From Artocarpus heterophyllus (taxonomy: Eukaryota > Streptophyta > Magnoliopsida > Rosales > Moraceae): 64,000 bases of DNA. The stretch covers positions 6,334,774-6,398,773 of the forward strand of contig CM046345.1 of the NCBI GenBank assembly GCA_025403435.1. Direction: 5' to 3'. Below, piece after piece: positions 26,874-38,597 of the stretch; within the stretch, counting starts at the first letter, position 1; each line of letters opens with the position of its first letter. Made by a program: the position numbers and the translations under genes. Under the pieces are notes generated by a model. It was not told the DNA's origin. It saw only the letters and a program-made list of their open reading frames with translations, and did not search any database.

Positions 26874-27905
26874 TCTCAGTCCTAACTCATTTCTTAAACA
26901 CTTGTGTATTAACCAAATCTGTGTTGACAGCTCAACTCATAATGTTATAAATGTGAACGATATTAGGCTTTGGTCATGTACAACTTTGAATACAACTCAA
27001 CGCCTCACATTTATGTGTCCAATTATACTACATCAATTCCAACAATAAAAGGTGCCCCACCTTCAGTCAGGGGCAAGAGAGCAATGAATAATGAATTACT
27101 GCAAAGGTCGTCGAGATCCCAGCAAAAAACATGGTAAACATCCCATCGACTTATTAGACCCAACATGGCACACTTTTTATTTTTATTCTTTTCATTTCTG
27201 TCCTTTTCTTTTCTTTTCTCTGGAACCAAACAGAACTCACTTACAATTATGGCACGGTATCTGTCCACAATTTAAAGCGGGTAAATTTTTTTTTTGCCAA
27301 ACAGAGGAAATGAAGCTGATTTCACCCCACCATCATTGCTGTGGAATGGGGCAGTTGTGAAGAGAGAGTAAATTGACTTGAGTGGCTTCTTGAAACAATT
27401 AACTGAAGAATAAAAATTAAAGGTATCAATGTTTCAGAATACATGACGCCTAAGGCCCCTTACTATTTTCAGCCACAAAATTTTGGAAAAAGAAAATAGT
27501 GTGTAATAGACATTCATCCCTACACATGTAAGAAGGAAAATTGTTTTCATTTTTATGAGATTAAATTTTATAAAATTATAAGTTCTAGTTTAATATATAG
27601 CGTATTTTTTAAAATAAATTTTACTGTTTTATTAATAGAAGGTTATAATCTTATAAAATTAAATATGATTGTTGATGTAAGAAATAATGTTATAAAAAGT
27701 TTTTTTTTATTATTTGTATATTTGAGATAACACAAATATCAAAAGGACTATCGACATCTTCTATTCGACACCGTATAAAGAGTTTTGTATTTGAACCTTT
27801 GAAAAGTACGAGGAAAGAGATTGAATGTGGCTCTTTGGTGGGGGTGAAAATTTAAAACAAAACGACGGAGGATGAGTTGCACTTGTGACAGTTAAGTATC
27901 CATAA
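26874..27905. other. Intergenic DNA, no supported gene
   Basis: Two opposite open frames near 27023-27360 overlap each other and resemble no family. Pyrimidine-rich stretches are present. Nothing is called. Confidence 0.4.
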
Positions 27906-29100
27906 GTTTTTTTTTTTTTTTTGAAATGGGAAACTATCATTAAGACTACAAACAATACATAGTCACACGTATGCAACTATCTAAGACAGAAGATTTCAAC
28001 CCTACAAACCGAGGACTAAACTCAAGTATCGGGATCCAGAAGGAAAAAGCTTACTTGATGCAAACTAAAGAGCTCGTCCAAAGCTCAGTTCGAAAACCAT
28101 TCTCAATGAGGGTGTATATGAGGAGGCTTAGACTAAATTCTAACCCGACACTTAAACATCACCCACCATTAGCAGGCGGAGGAGACATATTAGATACAAC
28201 TGGAGGAAGGTTTACCTCCTTTATTACAGGGTAAAGCAAAACAACAAAACCAGAAAACAAAGAAAGTGCAAATATATATGGTGTTTAGCAGGTTGGTTAG
28301 AACTGTTTTTACTGTAATATGTGAGAGCTTTATACTGTATCGATTTTTTTAATTGTTACTGTAACATATGAGAGCTTTATACTATTTATAACTAAAAAAG
28401 TGATCCAAACCATGACTGCTAAACACCCTAATAGAGGTAAAACTTTGGCAAGATGACCACCTCTGCCGCCACCGCAGCCGTCTCTTCCTCTTTCTTCTGG
28501 TTGTGGGTTGACCTGATTGCCGGTGATTCCAAACTCTGACCTACGAATCCTTCAAGTCGGGCCTAAGAGCCAGTGATGCAATGGCTGGCCACTAGGATCT
28601 CACCGCCGATGCTAGATCTAGGCTGCCGCATCCTAGATCCTTAAACCTCCACCGGATCCAACACACCGTCGATCCTTTCCTCCTCTCATCGTGAGGTTCT
28701 TTTCCTTTTGGTCCTGGGATCTTTTATAGACGCTGGCCCAACTCTTCTCACACCATCCGGCTTTTCCTTCCTCGCGATCCCACGAACTCGACCAAGAACG
28801 GCCGTCTGTTATTGTACTTGCCCTTTCCGCTTTTGGGTCTCACCAGTTCTCGCCACAACCTTCTCCTCTCGAGCATTCCGACGTAGAATTCTGCCAACCA
28901 CAATGACTTTCAGCTGCTGCAGATTGCAGCCCCTTCTCTGCCTCATCCTCCCTCAACATTAGCCCCTAACAGTACCAACTTCCCCCTTTCATGGGCTTGA
29001 GACCCAACAGCCATCTCGGAGGCGGCGTTGGGCTTTAGACCCCAAAGGAGAGGGGGTGGCACCTGTAAAGAAACTTGTTCTTTTTTCTCAAGAAACGCTA
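27906..29100 (-). mobile_element. Probable non-LTR retroelement relic (minus strand)
   Basis: Read on the minus strand, the block ends in CTTAATGATAGTTTCCCATT followed by TC and an A run (27907-27922 as T on plus), a typical plant LINE/SINE 3' end. The body upstream (28440-29090) is clearly GC-richer than its surroundings. No intact ORF or reverse-transcriptase similarity was found, so the class is uncertain. The octamer ATAAGTTT occurs near both borders (about 27903 and 29150) but is too weak to be called a target duplication. A family B MITE sits inside. Confidence 0.35.
28279..28428. mobile_element. Short MITE, family B, inside the retroelement relic
   Basis: Ends GGTGTTTAGCAGGTTGG and GACTGCTAAACACCC are inverted, with TA on both sides. 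The inside has two copies of GTAACATATGAGAGCTTTATACT-type sequence. Confidence 0.7.
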
Positions 29101-30898
29101 GCAAAGACTCAACTACTAGATAACATGGGTGGTTGGATGACAAACAAGATAAGTTTGTTTTACTCAATAATTGCTTGGATGAGGTTATTTAATAGGATTT
29201 GCTTTTAGGTCACGGTATTATCTTTAAAGGCTTTGTGGCCGATCTATCTATGAATTATGTATTTTCTTTATTTCCGCGTGTTTATCAGCAATTAAGAAGG
29301 AAAGATAAGAGAAAAAATACATATGTAAACCATAGTTTGTTTTACTATAGCTTCTCTCACAATGATACCGTTCAAAGTTTTCGTTTAGTTCTTTATCTCA
29401 TTTCTCAATTCACACAAAGCTTTCCCACAGTTGCTTCTCTGCTTCTTTCTCAGTTAATATTCTCATTTCTTAATCTCCCCATTTCCTGTCGTAGTTGTGG
29501 TCTTTTTCTCTGGCTCAAGCTCCTCCCCCTTGTCTTCTATTTATCATATTGTTTCTAATCCTCAATTCTAAATAAAATCTGATATATATCTCCTATCTCA
29601 TGAAAAAAGGGCAAGAGAGCTCCTTGGTATTGAAGCATTTCTCTTCAAAACTCTTGTCAAAATCACACACCCATTTGTCTTCTCCGCACTCTGCCAATGA
29701 ACCTTGAACTTCGTTGGCCCTATTTTGTTCCCAAGTATACCTCATCTTCTCATTTCATATATGTTCTCTTTTACCAAACAAAAAATAAAAAACAACAACA
29801 ACAACAAAATCTCTTTTTTCTTTTCTTCACCATGTGCTTATGTTTATCATTCTTTTCTATTTGGAGAATTTTATGGTAGAGTACAAAAAAATATCGTATT
29901 GACATGATATGATTTTAACACAAAAATCACATCAGAACTATATCATTTTAAATATAATTTGACATAACGTCATGAAATCTAAGGTAAAGAATTTTGACCT
30001 TGATAGGTAATTTTCTATATCCTACTAAGAATTCTCCCTCCCTTCCCTCTTGCCGAACATCGTGAGTATAAAATCATCAATAACTTTTACTCCTTTTTTC
30101 CCGTGCAAAATCCACACATTGCTAGCAACAGTCCTAGGGGGGGCTCGCAACATCCATGGAACTGAGTTCACTTGCAATAAGTCAAATGAGTCCACTGTTT
30201 CGAAATAGGCTGTAAAAAAGATTTGGCTGGTTTTGGACTTGTTCAACTACAGGAGTGAAAATATGGGCTTGATCTCAACCAATCATCCAACAAACAATTT
30301 GGCTTCTGTTGTTGATGAAGAAACAGCTGGTTCACACTATGAATATTGAATGTTATAGAAACGACAATTACATCTGGAAGGGTACTGGACTAGAAAGAAA
30401 AAGACATCTTAGGCTAACTTCCACTACCAAGGCCCCCGTTAACTACAAATCATTTTGGTTCGCTGAATGCAGAAGGTTTACACAATCCAAATATTGAATG
30501 TCTAACCAGAAATGATCCTGACCAAATCATTCAATAAACTTAACATAAATATCTGACCAACTTAATTAGCATGTACACTTTTTTTTTTATCCGACAATTA
30601 GTATGTATACTTCATAATTCATATCCTTCCCATTTTCAAATCCGTCAGGTTGGACTTAAGCAAACTAACTTCAGTCTTCAACAGTTAGAGATAAGACTTC
30701 AAGCTAAAAATGTTAGGCCTCTCTATTCTTGACTCGGACAAGCTTACTCCATCTTGTCCAAGCCAGTCATTCTACATAATAAAAAGAGGAATGAAGCAGA
30801 GTTAATTTCTAAGCAAAAGTTAGTACTGAACTTAAAAAATGACAAATGACTTCTTATCAACACTCCAAAGAAAGGTTACCAAAACAATATATTTGAGA
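29101..30898. other. Gene-free intergenic DNA
   Basis: No recognisable gene. An open frame of 119 codons at 29199-29558 (+) is rich in Leu/Phe/Ser, as expected from a TC-rich non-coding stretch. The region near 30030-30560 resembles nothing known to me. Confidence 0.4.
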
Positions 30899-31033
30899 AG
30901 TGTGGCTAGAATTGTAGTTATAGTTTAAAATACTGTAGCATGTGAAAATTTTATAATATAGTAATTTTTTGCTTTTTATTATAGCATGAGAGAGTAACCA
31001 CAATCATAATTTTAACCGAAATTGGCAAACACC
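30899..31033. mobile_element. Short MITE, family B, degenerate
   Basis: Starts GTGTGGCTAGAATTG, ends ATTGGCAAACACC, and has TACTGTAGCATGTGAAAATTTTATA inside. The ends are approximate. Confidence 0.4.
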
Positions 31034-31799
31034 TCATAGTTATGAACAAGGCTAAAGGGCACACGTGTTGGACACCACACCGATAAGACATGGTGGGCCT
31101 CACATCCACGACATGAGGCCCACTCTCTATTATTTTTCTAAAGTACCCAAGGGTTGGTACTGGCTGCAGAGGGTATGTCCCTCACAAGTCCCAACCTTAG
31201 CGTTCTCACCTTGCCCAACAAGTGATAATTCCATGTCACTCTGGGATCCCTTAATATATTTGCAGATATAAGATCGTAGACATCACTGATCCGTCACCAA
31301 TACTCACAATAAGTAAGCCCCAGCTACCCTTGTGGACCCACCCATTATGAGTAGTGGTGTTGGGCGCCACGCCAAATAGCACGCTCATTAGCTACTACTC
31401 AACGCCAATATAATCGAATTATTGCCACCAAACACCGCATACACAAAACCAGCCAAGATAATCTGAAAACTTCCAAACATTAGTGATTAATGGATGTTAT
31501 CTGAAACTAGTATGATCATAAGTTTACAATCACAACCATAGTTGAGTATGTATGCTATAACGAGATATTAACTTAAACAAGGGAGCTAAACTAGTAATAG
31601 ACAATTAGGACATATCGACATAATTCTGAATTATTTGCATTTCCCGTAATCCAAACCAAAAATTCCTGTAATTCTAATCAAATTTCTAAACAAAAAGCAT
31701 GAAAATTCAAACTTTAACCAAAATGTATCAATGCTTCAAAAAATTTCCAAAACGCGAAAACCGAGATTTTGAATCCCCAAAAGGAGAGACACCAAACAA
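31034..31799. other. Intergenic DNA / 3' region of the mS38 gene
   Basis: A moderately GC-rich stretch (31060-31440), with no ORF resembling a known protein, is followed by the AT-rich 3' flank of the minus-strand mS38 gene. Confidence 0.35.
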
Positions 31800-32201
31800 T
31801 CAAGCTCTCGCCTTTCGCCGAAGACGCTTTCTCAGCTTCTTATACTTATGCTTGTTCATCTTCTTCTTCCTCTTCTTCTTCGTACTATCGGCCCAAACCG
31901 TCCTCGCGTCCTCGGCCGCCCCAACCTCCTCGGCCTTGAAAACTTCCAATGGCGGAGAAATAGGGCTCAAGCAGAACCCGAACGGGAAATTGGGGGACAA
32001 TATTTGCGAGATCCGAGAAGACTCTGGCTTTTCTCTAGAAATTAGGGTTTCGGTGAGTGTGGATTCTGAATTGGGGGTTTCGGGATTGGTGAGGTGGGAG
32101 GAGAGAGAAGGGGTGGGTTTTGGCGCCAAGTGGGTGGTGAGAGAAGCGAGGAAAGTGGGAGAGGGTTTGGTTTTGGTGAATCTGTGAATGAGATTCGCCA
32201 T
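31800..32201 (-). CDS. Mitochondrial small-subunit ribosomal protein mS38 (AURKAIP1/COX24 C-terminal domain)
   Basis: A single-exon gene of 133 residues. The last 30 residues carry the very basic COX24/AURKAIP1 C-terminal signature (KKKRKKKMNKHKYKKLRKRL then RRKARA), which in other eukaryotes is the mS38 subunit at the mitoribosomal decoding region. The N-terminal 100 residues are rich in Ser, Thr, Pro and Leu (MANLIHRFTKTKPSPTFLAS), consistent with a mitochondrial targeting sequence and a poorly conserved linker. The ATG at 32201 gives the full targeting region, and the stop is TGA at 31800. The plus-strand open frame over the same bases is a shadow. Assignment rests on the C-terminal motif alone, but that motif is highly specific. 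Confidence 0.88.
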   Translation of the reverse strand: MANLIHRFTKTKPSPTFLASLTTHLAPKPTPSLSSHLTNPETPNSESTLTETLISREKPESSRISQILSPNFPFGFCLSPISPPLEVFKAEEVGAAEDARTVWADSTKKKRKKKMNKHKYKKLRKRLRRKARA

Positions 32202-32820
32202 TTTTGGGAGATTGAGAAGAAGGTATTGGAGTTGGAGAGAGAGAAAGTAGGAGGAAGGTGAAGAGTGAGAAGGTCACATTAGAGGTTGGACTGAGTCGGA
32301 CTCGGAGTCTGGAGTTTCCGGTTCAGCTAGTGATAGAAGAGAGAGAGGGAGAGTATCCTTTCTGTGAGGCGTCGTTTTTCTGCCTGGAAGGGCGACCTTG
32401 TAACCACGGGGTATTTTAAAAAATAACTTTAAGAGAAAGTTATTTTGAGCAAATAATTTTTTTTTATAATTTTTTGACGTAAAAATATATATTTTTTGAC
32501 ATTAAAATAATTTTAGTTTTTTTTTTTATTTTGTTGAAGTTTTTTTTTCTCAGTTATAGTTATTTTTGTCTTTTTTGAAAAAATTGAGATAATTTACTTG
32601 TCTAAAAAAACGTGTTTTTTTGTGCCAAAAAAAAGTCATTTCCTTAATTAAGAATTTTTTTGGCCCTTTTTTCAAATTCTCCCTGTAATGACGTCCCGAT
32701 TTCGATCAGATTGTTTAATGATTTTTTTTTTGAAATTAAGGTGGGTGATCTTTTTAATAACTATTTTAAAATAAATAATTATGATTGTTTATTAGTGATA
32801 AATTATGATCAATATGAGTT
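32202..32820. other. 5' flank of mS38 and AT-rich DNA
   Basis: GA/CT-rich leader region to about 32400, then T-rich low-complexity DNA. No gene. Confidence 0.4.
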
Positions 32821-33568
32821 TAGGGGTGGCAAATTGGGTCAATGAGTCTAGGTTAGTGTCGGGTTGAGGTCAATTTTTATAAAAATTAGGTCGACATTAA
32901 CTCGACCCGTGACACGAATGAGTTGAAAATTCTCGACCCTAACACGACCCCTTTTGGTGCAGGTTGACACAAACACGATCCGTGTCAACCCGTTCTTTAT
33001 GCGCAATGTCAAAAAACAATGACCTGCTATCCGTATTTGACCTACAACCCGCCTATGACCCTCCTTCACTAATATTTATATAAAATAAAAACAAACAAGA
33101 AATTAGATGAGTTTCATACCACAACAACAAGAAAGTCCAATCCTAAAATTTAAAAAACATCCAACAACTCCAACATATATCACGAGTCATCATAGCAACA
33201 GTTGATACCAGATTCTGATGCAACTGTTGATACCATAATGTTTAAAATGTCACGAGCCATCATAGCAATGATATAATAACGAAACTGATTTGTCTTCCAA
33301 TGTGAGAGGTAGGGTTTTAATGTTTAGGGTTATATTATTGTCTATATCTGATCTGATATATAATAACAAAATAAAAAAATATATGAATAAATATAAGTAG
33401 GTCAGTTTAAGGTTAGGTGGGTTGATCTGAACCTGACCTGTTTTTAGACGTGTCAATTTTGGGTTGACACTAAACTAACTCAGGGTTAATTTTGTTGACA
33501 CTAATTCGCAAAAATTTGTATAAGGTTTGTGTTATGTTGTCGTGTTACAACCAATATTATCGGCCCTA
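32821..33568. mobile_element. Non-autonomous hAT-like element
   Basis: A 748-bp element. The ends TAGGGGTGGCAAATTGGGTC and TATCGGCCCTA are short imperfect inverted repeats of hAT type. Its flanks TATGAGTT (32813-32820) and CATGAGTT (33569-33576) are an 8-bp target duplication with one mismatch. The interior is rich in CGACCCG/CGTGTCAACCCG words typical of plant hAT MITEs. No transposase. Confidence 0.75.
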
Positions 33569-33659
33569 CATGAGTTTATTAGATATTATATAAAGGTAAA
33601 TGGCCTTTCTTTTAAAGTACTTTTAAAATAAATGATCACAACTTTTTAAAACTTGGCAA

Positions 33660-33840
33660 ATTACCGATTATCAGTGATAAACTTGAGTTTATCAAGTTTA
33701 ACACTTATAAATTTAAGAAATTTATTAGGTAAACTTAGCTTAATACTGATAAACTATTCGCGTTTAACACTGATAAACTTAAGGAGTTTATCAGTTAAGC
33801 TTAGTTTATTATTGATAAACAACTATGTCTAATTTAAAAG
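33660..33840. repeat. Degenerate repeats of GATAAACTTAAGTTTATC words
   Basis: Repeated and inverted words of the type TGATAAACTTGAGTTTATCA, at about 40-60 base spacing. The array is imperfect and AT-rich. Confidence 0.5.
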
Positions 33841-34254
33841 TTATAGTCATTTATTTTAAAAAGGCTATAAAAAATATCTTCCAACCATTCCCTTTAAAAA
33901 AATTCGACCTTAAAAAATTTGGAGATTCTACACTAAAAAATGAGATCCTTTTCCTTAAAAAAATAAGAAGATGAAGGAGAAGAAGAATGAGGTTCTTAGA
34001 TATGATACGGTAAGATTTCTTTGAATATTTCTTTAAACTATTTTAAGAAGGATTTATAATGTAATTTTAATGAAAGTTAATATCCCAAGAAAATATAGTA
34101 ACCTCCCTTCAAAAAAAAAAAAAAAAAAACTATATAGTAACACATTGAAAAACATATTTAGAAGCAAATGGTGTTCTAAAAATAAATAATCATATTTTTT
34201 AAATTAAGAATATGACCAGTGCTTATTCATTATAAAGTCAAAATGACAGCAATC

Positions 34255-34482
34255 AGCTATACATCAGTAATAAACTCTAATACATCAATATAGTGCATTA
34301 ATGAAAAACTTGAGTGCATCAATGATAAACTCGAGTACATCGGTGATAAACAATATATATCAGTGATATAATGTAGTACATTCTTGATAAATTCGAGTAT
34401 ATCAATGATAAAAATTTTAGTATATCAGTGATAAATCTTAGTACATCGTTAATAAAATCCAAATACATTAATGATAAGAACA
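34255..34482. repeat. Degenerate short tandem array, unit like TACATCAGTGATAAACTCGAG
   Basis: About seven imperfect units of 21-35 bases containing [AG]TACATC..TGATAAA. Each keeps the order TACATC then GATAAA. Confidence 0.6.
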
Positions 34483-35352
34483 AACCTTAACAAAAAGAAC
34501 CCAACCCCTCATATTTTCTCTCTTCTCTCTCTCCCTCCTCCATGTTGCTTTTGCGGTTCCTACGACAGGTTGTCGACTCTAGGGATTTTTGAATATCTAT
34601 ATTAATTCTGTAAATCCTTCGATCACAAAAATTAATACATGATATCTCTAGAAAAATCTTTAATTTAAATGTGTAAATTACATTTTTTAATTCTAGGATT
34701 TTTCTAATCCTTTACTAAAACAAATTTAAGTTCTTAGTGCTTCTAACGCTAGTTCCTTATTTTCTTTAATAATAAACTTTTTAAATTAAATAAGAGCTTA
34801 CTAATATCGTTTAACTGCGTTAAAGTGTCTATGGGTACATCTTTAATGCAATACTTGCACTTGAAATTCTAATTTATTAAATTTAAGATTCCTCGTTAAT
34901 AAGCTCCATTCGTCTTTAACTTTAAGATGAAAGGTCTCTTGATTTAAAGAATTTTATAGAAAAAATCATTGTCATGCTCAACGATATTATATACTACCAA
35001 ATTCACTCTAATTATAAATATGTGGAAATTTAAGTTGAATTTCTACGTTAAGTGTTTGGGTTTTTCAAGAAAACTCTTTGCTTATATTCTTGAGTTCTAT
35101 ATAACGTAATTAATCTAATGTTTAACTATTGGACCAAACTGTTGTCGGGTTGTTAAAAATGTATTGGCTTGTCTAAGGTCAATCATTTTCTTAGATTTTT
35201 ATATTCTTTCGTGAAAGTTTTTCGTAAGGCTTACCGAAACATAAACTTGTAAGCTTTAAACTTATATTTTCCTGTGAATTCAACGCGTAGTTATGAAAAG
35301 ATCCTTAAGTAACTATACATATTAATCTTTGAATTTTCAATTATTAGTGCCA
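34483..35352. other. Intergenic DNA, nothing coding seen
   Basis: AT-rich sequence with many stops in all frames. Confidence 0.4.
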
Positions 35353-35695
35353 TTAAACTTGGTGCAGATGATCCGAACCGTAATCGCAGATGCATCTGGT
35401 GGCATAGTTGATGAGAATGAGGCCTCTCTCTCTACAAATGTCGGTGAACGTTACGGTTTTGATGATGCTGGTGTGGATGGTCACTGGCTTGTGTGACTTG
35501 CATTAGTCAACATTAGGGCAGTTGGTGACATCGACAGTGTTGAAGATGTGAGTAGGATTGATGGCAGCATTGCCGACCACAAGGGAGGCTCGGTCCTCTA
35601 GGCGGCCGGAGCCGTAGATAAAGTTGAGGCCCTAAGACTCACATAGCTTGCCAAGGAGAACACCAATCTAGCCGATGCGGCCATAGATCAGGTTA
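35353..35695 (-). pseudogene. RHM/UER1 (rhamnose biosynthesis) pseudogene fragment
   Basis: On the minus strand the broken translation matches the N-terminal part of the NDP-4-keto-6-deoxyhexose epimerase/reductase domain of plant RHM and UER1 proteins. Readable blocks are LIYGRIG, IGVLLGKLCE, FIYGSGRLEDRASL, NPTHIFNT, NCPNVD, DICRER and GLILINYATRCI. There are in-frame stops at the GWIGG Trp, after LCES, and after NVD (TGG to TAG/TAA type changes), plus a 1-base frameshift before GLILINY. There are no introns in the stretch. The rest of the gene is absent, so it is a dead partial copy, perhaps a fragment of a retrocopy. Confidence 0.8.
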
Positions 35696-36486
35696 CAACC
35701 GGGCCATAGGAATTTTAGATTTGGACTTGAATATGATTTTTTTTATTTGGTCCTCTTTCATGGATTCCACAGTTTAAAGGAAATGGCTTAGATTTGCTTA
35801 GCCACATCTGGTCAGGATTCTCTTTATCATATCCCTCAAATTATCTGTTTTGAATGTAATAGTTTTTTTGCCATGCAGACGTTGTTGATGGGCTTTTTTT
35901 TATTTTTTATTTTTTTGCTATGCAGATGCCGTTGAGGGTCTTGTTTGCAAGCTTGCTGGATTTATTACTCAATGTTATTGTTTGTTGTCACTGTTTTTGT
36001 GTGTTGAATTTTTTGGTTGAATTTAAGGTGTTCTGACTTGGTGGTTGAATTTATTGTTGTATCTTTTGAATATTTGTTTCCTCTTCTTTTTTCTACATTT
36101 TTAGTTGTATTTTTGGTTTTAATCGTTGTTTAAAGACTGTATTTTTTTATTTGATGATTTGATTAGAGATTTAAATTTGGTGTTAGTATTTGAATTGAAC
36201 TTGGTCGGTTTCGAGAACCTTACAAGTTCCACGTTGGCATATGGCTATCTTTGGCGAGTTTCGCGACGAAATCTAGCTGGTTCCAATGAGTTGTTAGACA
36301 TAATCTAACGAGTTTCATGTTGGAATCTGACGGGTTCCATCTAGTTTGGGGACAGAACCCAAGGGGTTCCAGTAGGTTCTGAGATAGAATTTAGTGTGTT
36401 AAAAAATATATGTTGGAATCTAGTGGGTTCTAAGTTAGAATCTGATAGGTTTCAGATTGAAACCTAGTAAGTTACAACCTGGCACC
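35696..36486. other. Intergenic DNA leading into a repeat array
   Basis: T-rich DNA. From about 36190, degenerate GGTTCCA/TGGAACC words appear that belong to the minisatellite described next. Confidence 0.4.
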
Positions 36487-36891
36487 GTATCAGCAACCTG
36501 AAGCAGTTTGCGCTTGTTTGTTTAAAAAAATATTAGAATCTGGTAAGTTTCAAGTTGAAATTTGAGAGGTTTCAATTTGACACCTATGCCTGCTGATGGA
36601 TGTGGTTGGCACTTGTTTGTTTGAAAAAAAAAAATGGAATATGGTAAGTTCCAAGTTGGAACCTGACAGATTCCAATCTGGCACCCACACTGGTGACTCG
36701 AGGTGCTCGACGCTTTTTTGTTTCAACCAAAAAAAAAAGTTGGAATCTAGTAGGTTTCAAGTTGAAACTTGGCAAATTCCAATCCGATACCCGTGTCAAC
36801 AACGAAGGGTGGTCAATGCTTCTTTGTTTTAAAAAAAAGTTAGAATCTGGTAGATTCTAAGTTTGAATCTAGCAAGTTCCAATTTGGCACC
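36487..36891. repeat. Minisatellite, about four units of roughly 100 bp
   Basis: Four tandem units, each with TGTTT(G/A)AAAAAAAA, TTGGAATCTGGTAAGTTTCA, AGTTGGAACCTG.CAGATTCC and AATCTGGCACCC. The GGCACC-type unit ends fall near 36486, 36584, 36685, 36791 and 36891. The AAGTT.GAACC pieces are partly self-complementary. Confidence 0.75.
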
Positions 36892-37289
36892 CCGCTTTTG
36901 AGACCGGAGACGAGTTTTGGTGGGTTCTATGATGGAACCTGGTGGATTCTAAGATAGAATCTGACAGAACCTGATGGGTTGGAGGAAAGATAATTTGGTC
37001 TTTCAATAAATTATATTCTTTATTAAAGAAACAGTTTTAAAAAGAACTTTTTAAATAGACAATCTTAAAAAAGTTCTCTTTTTGAAGGGGCATTCTTATA
37101 ATTCTTTGTTTTTGAAAATTTGGGGAGTATTTTGATCAAGCAACATAATTAGGAAAATTCGTAAAAAATTTGTCAGATTTATATGAAAGACGCAACTCGC
37201 AAGCAGTTGCGCGGGACGGCCAACTCGAAAAAACAAAATGGTGACGCGAGGACTGCGCCGATCGTCCGTGTTCTTCGAATTTGCTTTCC

Positions 37290-38597
37290 ATGGAATCCAA
37301 CTCCTTCGATCCTGTATACTTTCTCACTTCCTCTGAATTCCGATATCTTTTTTCTTTTCAATTGCACTTTCCTTTTGCTTCTGAAAATCGATTTCTCCTT
37401 CTCCGCTTCAGGACCTGATTCACTCCATTTTCAGGCTGGTTTGGAAGAGAAAAGCTCTTGGTTTGAAAATATCATTTCTGCTCCTTTCTCTAATGTCGAT
37501 TATTCATTTCTTCTTCTTATTTTTCATTTTTTTTTTCGTTTTTGATTGCAGAGCGTGAGAAAAATGAAAACGCGCATCCTTTGGAGTGCGAGGTAAGTAT
37601 ATTTAATGTCTCTTCGTTTTGATCGGATTCAGTTCATCGTTCTTGTGATGTGAAAATTTCTGAGCTTTTTGGAAAATTTTTGTTCGCAAAAACGTCGTTT
37701 CGAGCTCTAAATAGTTGTTAAGGACAAATATTTGGGATTAGAAACTATTACCAGGTAGATCTGAAATTTGAGTCACGAAATTGGTATTTAAATATATTAG
37801 AGCTGATTTTGGGAAGGACTGCTAAACTGCTAATATATGGTTGCAAATTGGCTTGAAATTTAGAATTATTTCTTATATGTTGTTCAATTGGTCATTTTCT
37901 TCTGTCTGACTCTTGCTTCTTCTTGTTGTTGTTTCATGTACGATCTTCTGTTTTAACTATAATGATTGCTTGTTGAAGTTTTGAAGACTGTCAAGGCAGA
38001 TTTAGGGCCTGTGAATGGCTAAAATTTCTTTCTTTCTTTTTTTTCCCAAAAAAAAAAGGAATTTTCTCATCATTTTTCTAGGAAGCTCTTTTCTTTGTAT
38101 TAAAACTTTAAAAATTAGTAGACACCAACAACATTTAGTTCATTTGCGGGTAGGAGCTGGGGTAACAAAGAAGAGTAGATCAACTAGCAGTATGTGGTAA
38201 CTTGGTACCTCACTTTTAGTTCTTTCTTCATACTGCTTCACTTTTTGTTTCCAATTGTTGTGATTTTATTTAGGCCGATAATGCGTTCTTCTGGGTTGAC
38301 TGATTACCAAGTGGTTTTAAGCTAAGCTTCACATTTCTGATGCAGCAAATGGAAATACACTGAAATTGAGTTGCGAGTTTCTCCGAATTTTTATTACAGG
38401 TTTGCATGTTGGAGTACTAAATGTTGCTTGTGAATCAGTCAATTTTGCATTTCTGTCGTGCAAATTACTGATGAAAATGTTGAATTGAAACAGAGGCTGT
38501 GCAGCGTGCTGCTGCGATTGCGGAAGCAGAGGGTGTCAGTAAAATCAAGGCAACTCACTTGGAGAGAATTCTTCCTCAGTTACCTCTGGATTTTTGA
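37290..38597 (+). CDS. MHF2: CENP-X / MHF2 homologue (exons 37290-37313, 37412-37460, 37552-37592, 38150-38189, 38346-38399, 38494-38597)
   Basis: Small histone-fold protein that pairs with CENP-S/MHF1 in FANCM-linked DNA repair and crossover control and at the kinetochore. The six short exons give 103 residues: MESNSFDP, then DLIHSIFRLVWKRKALEREK, a variable linker, then KLSCEFLRIFITEAVQRAA and a C-terminus ending in ATHLERILPQLPLDF, the family hallmark. Five exons have canonical junctions. The expected acceptor of exon 4 reads TTTGCGG|GTAGGAGC, with GG in place of AG. A frame-keeping alternative exists: donor after 37596 (GTAA|GTATAT) with the acceptor AG at 38137-38138, giving 108 residues with extra I-H-L-R-type residues. 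So the gene is either still functional by shifted splicing or newly damaged. Confidence 0.87.

Noticed and set aside
27023..27360. Overlapping open frames on both strands
   Set aside because: No motif, mutually antisense, low-complexity Lys/Phe-rich translations.
29199..29558. 119-codon plus-strand open frame
   Set aside because: Leu/Phe/Ser-rich translation of a T/C-rich stretch, no domain and no splice context.
31699..32187. 162-codon plus-strand open frame across the mS38 gene
   Set aside because: Antisense shadow; the minus strand has the specific COX24/AURKAIP1 C-terminal motif.
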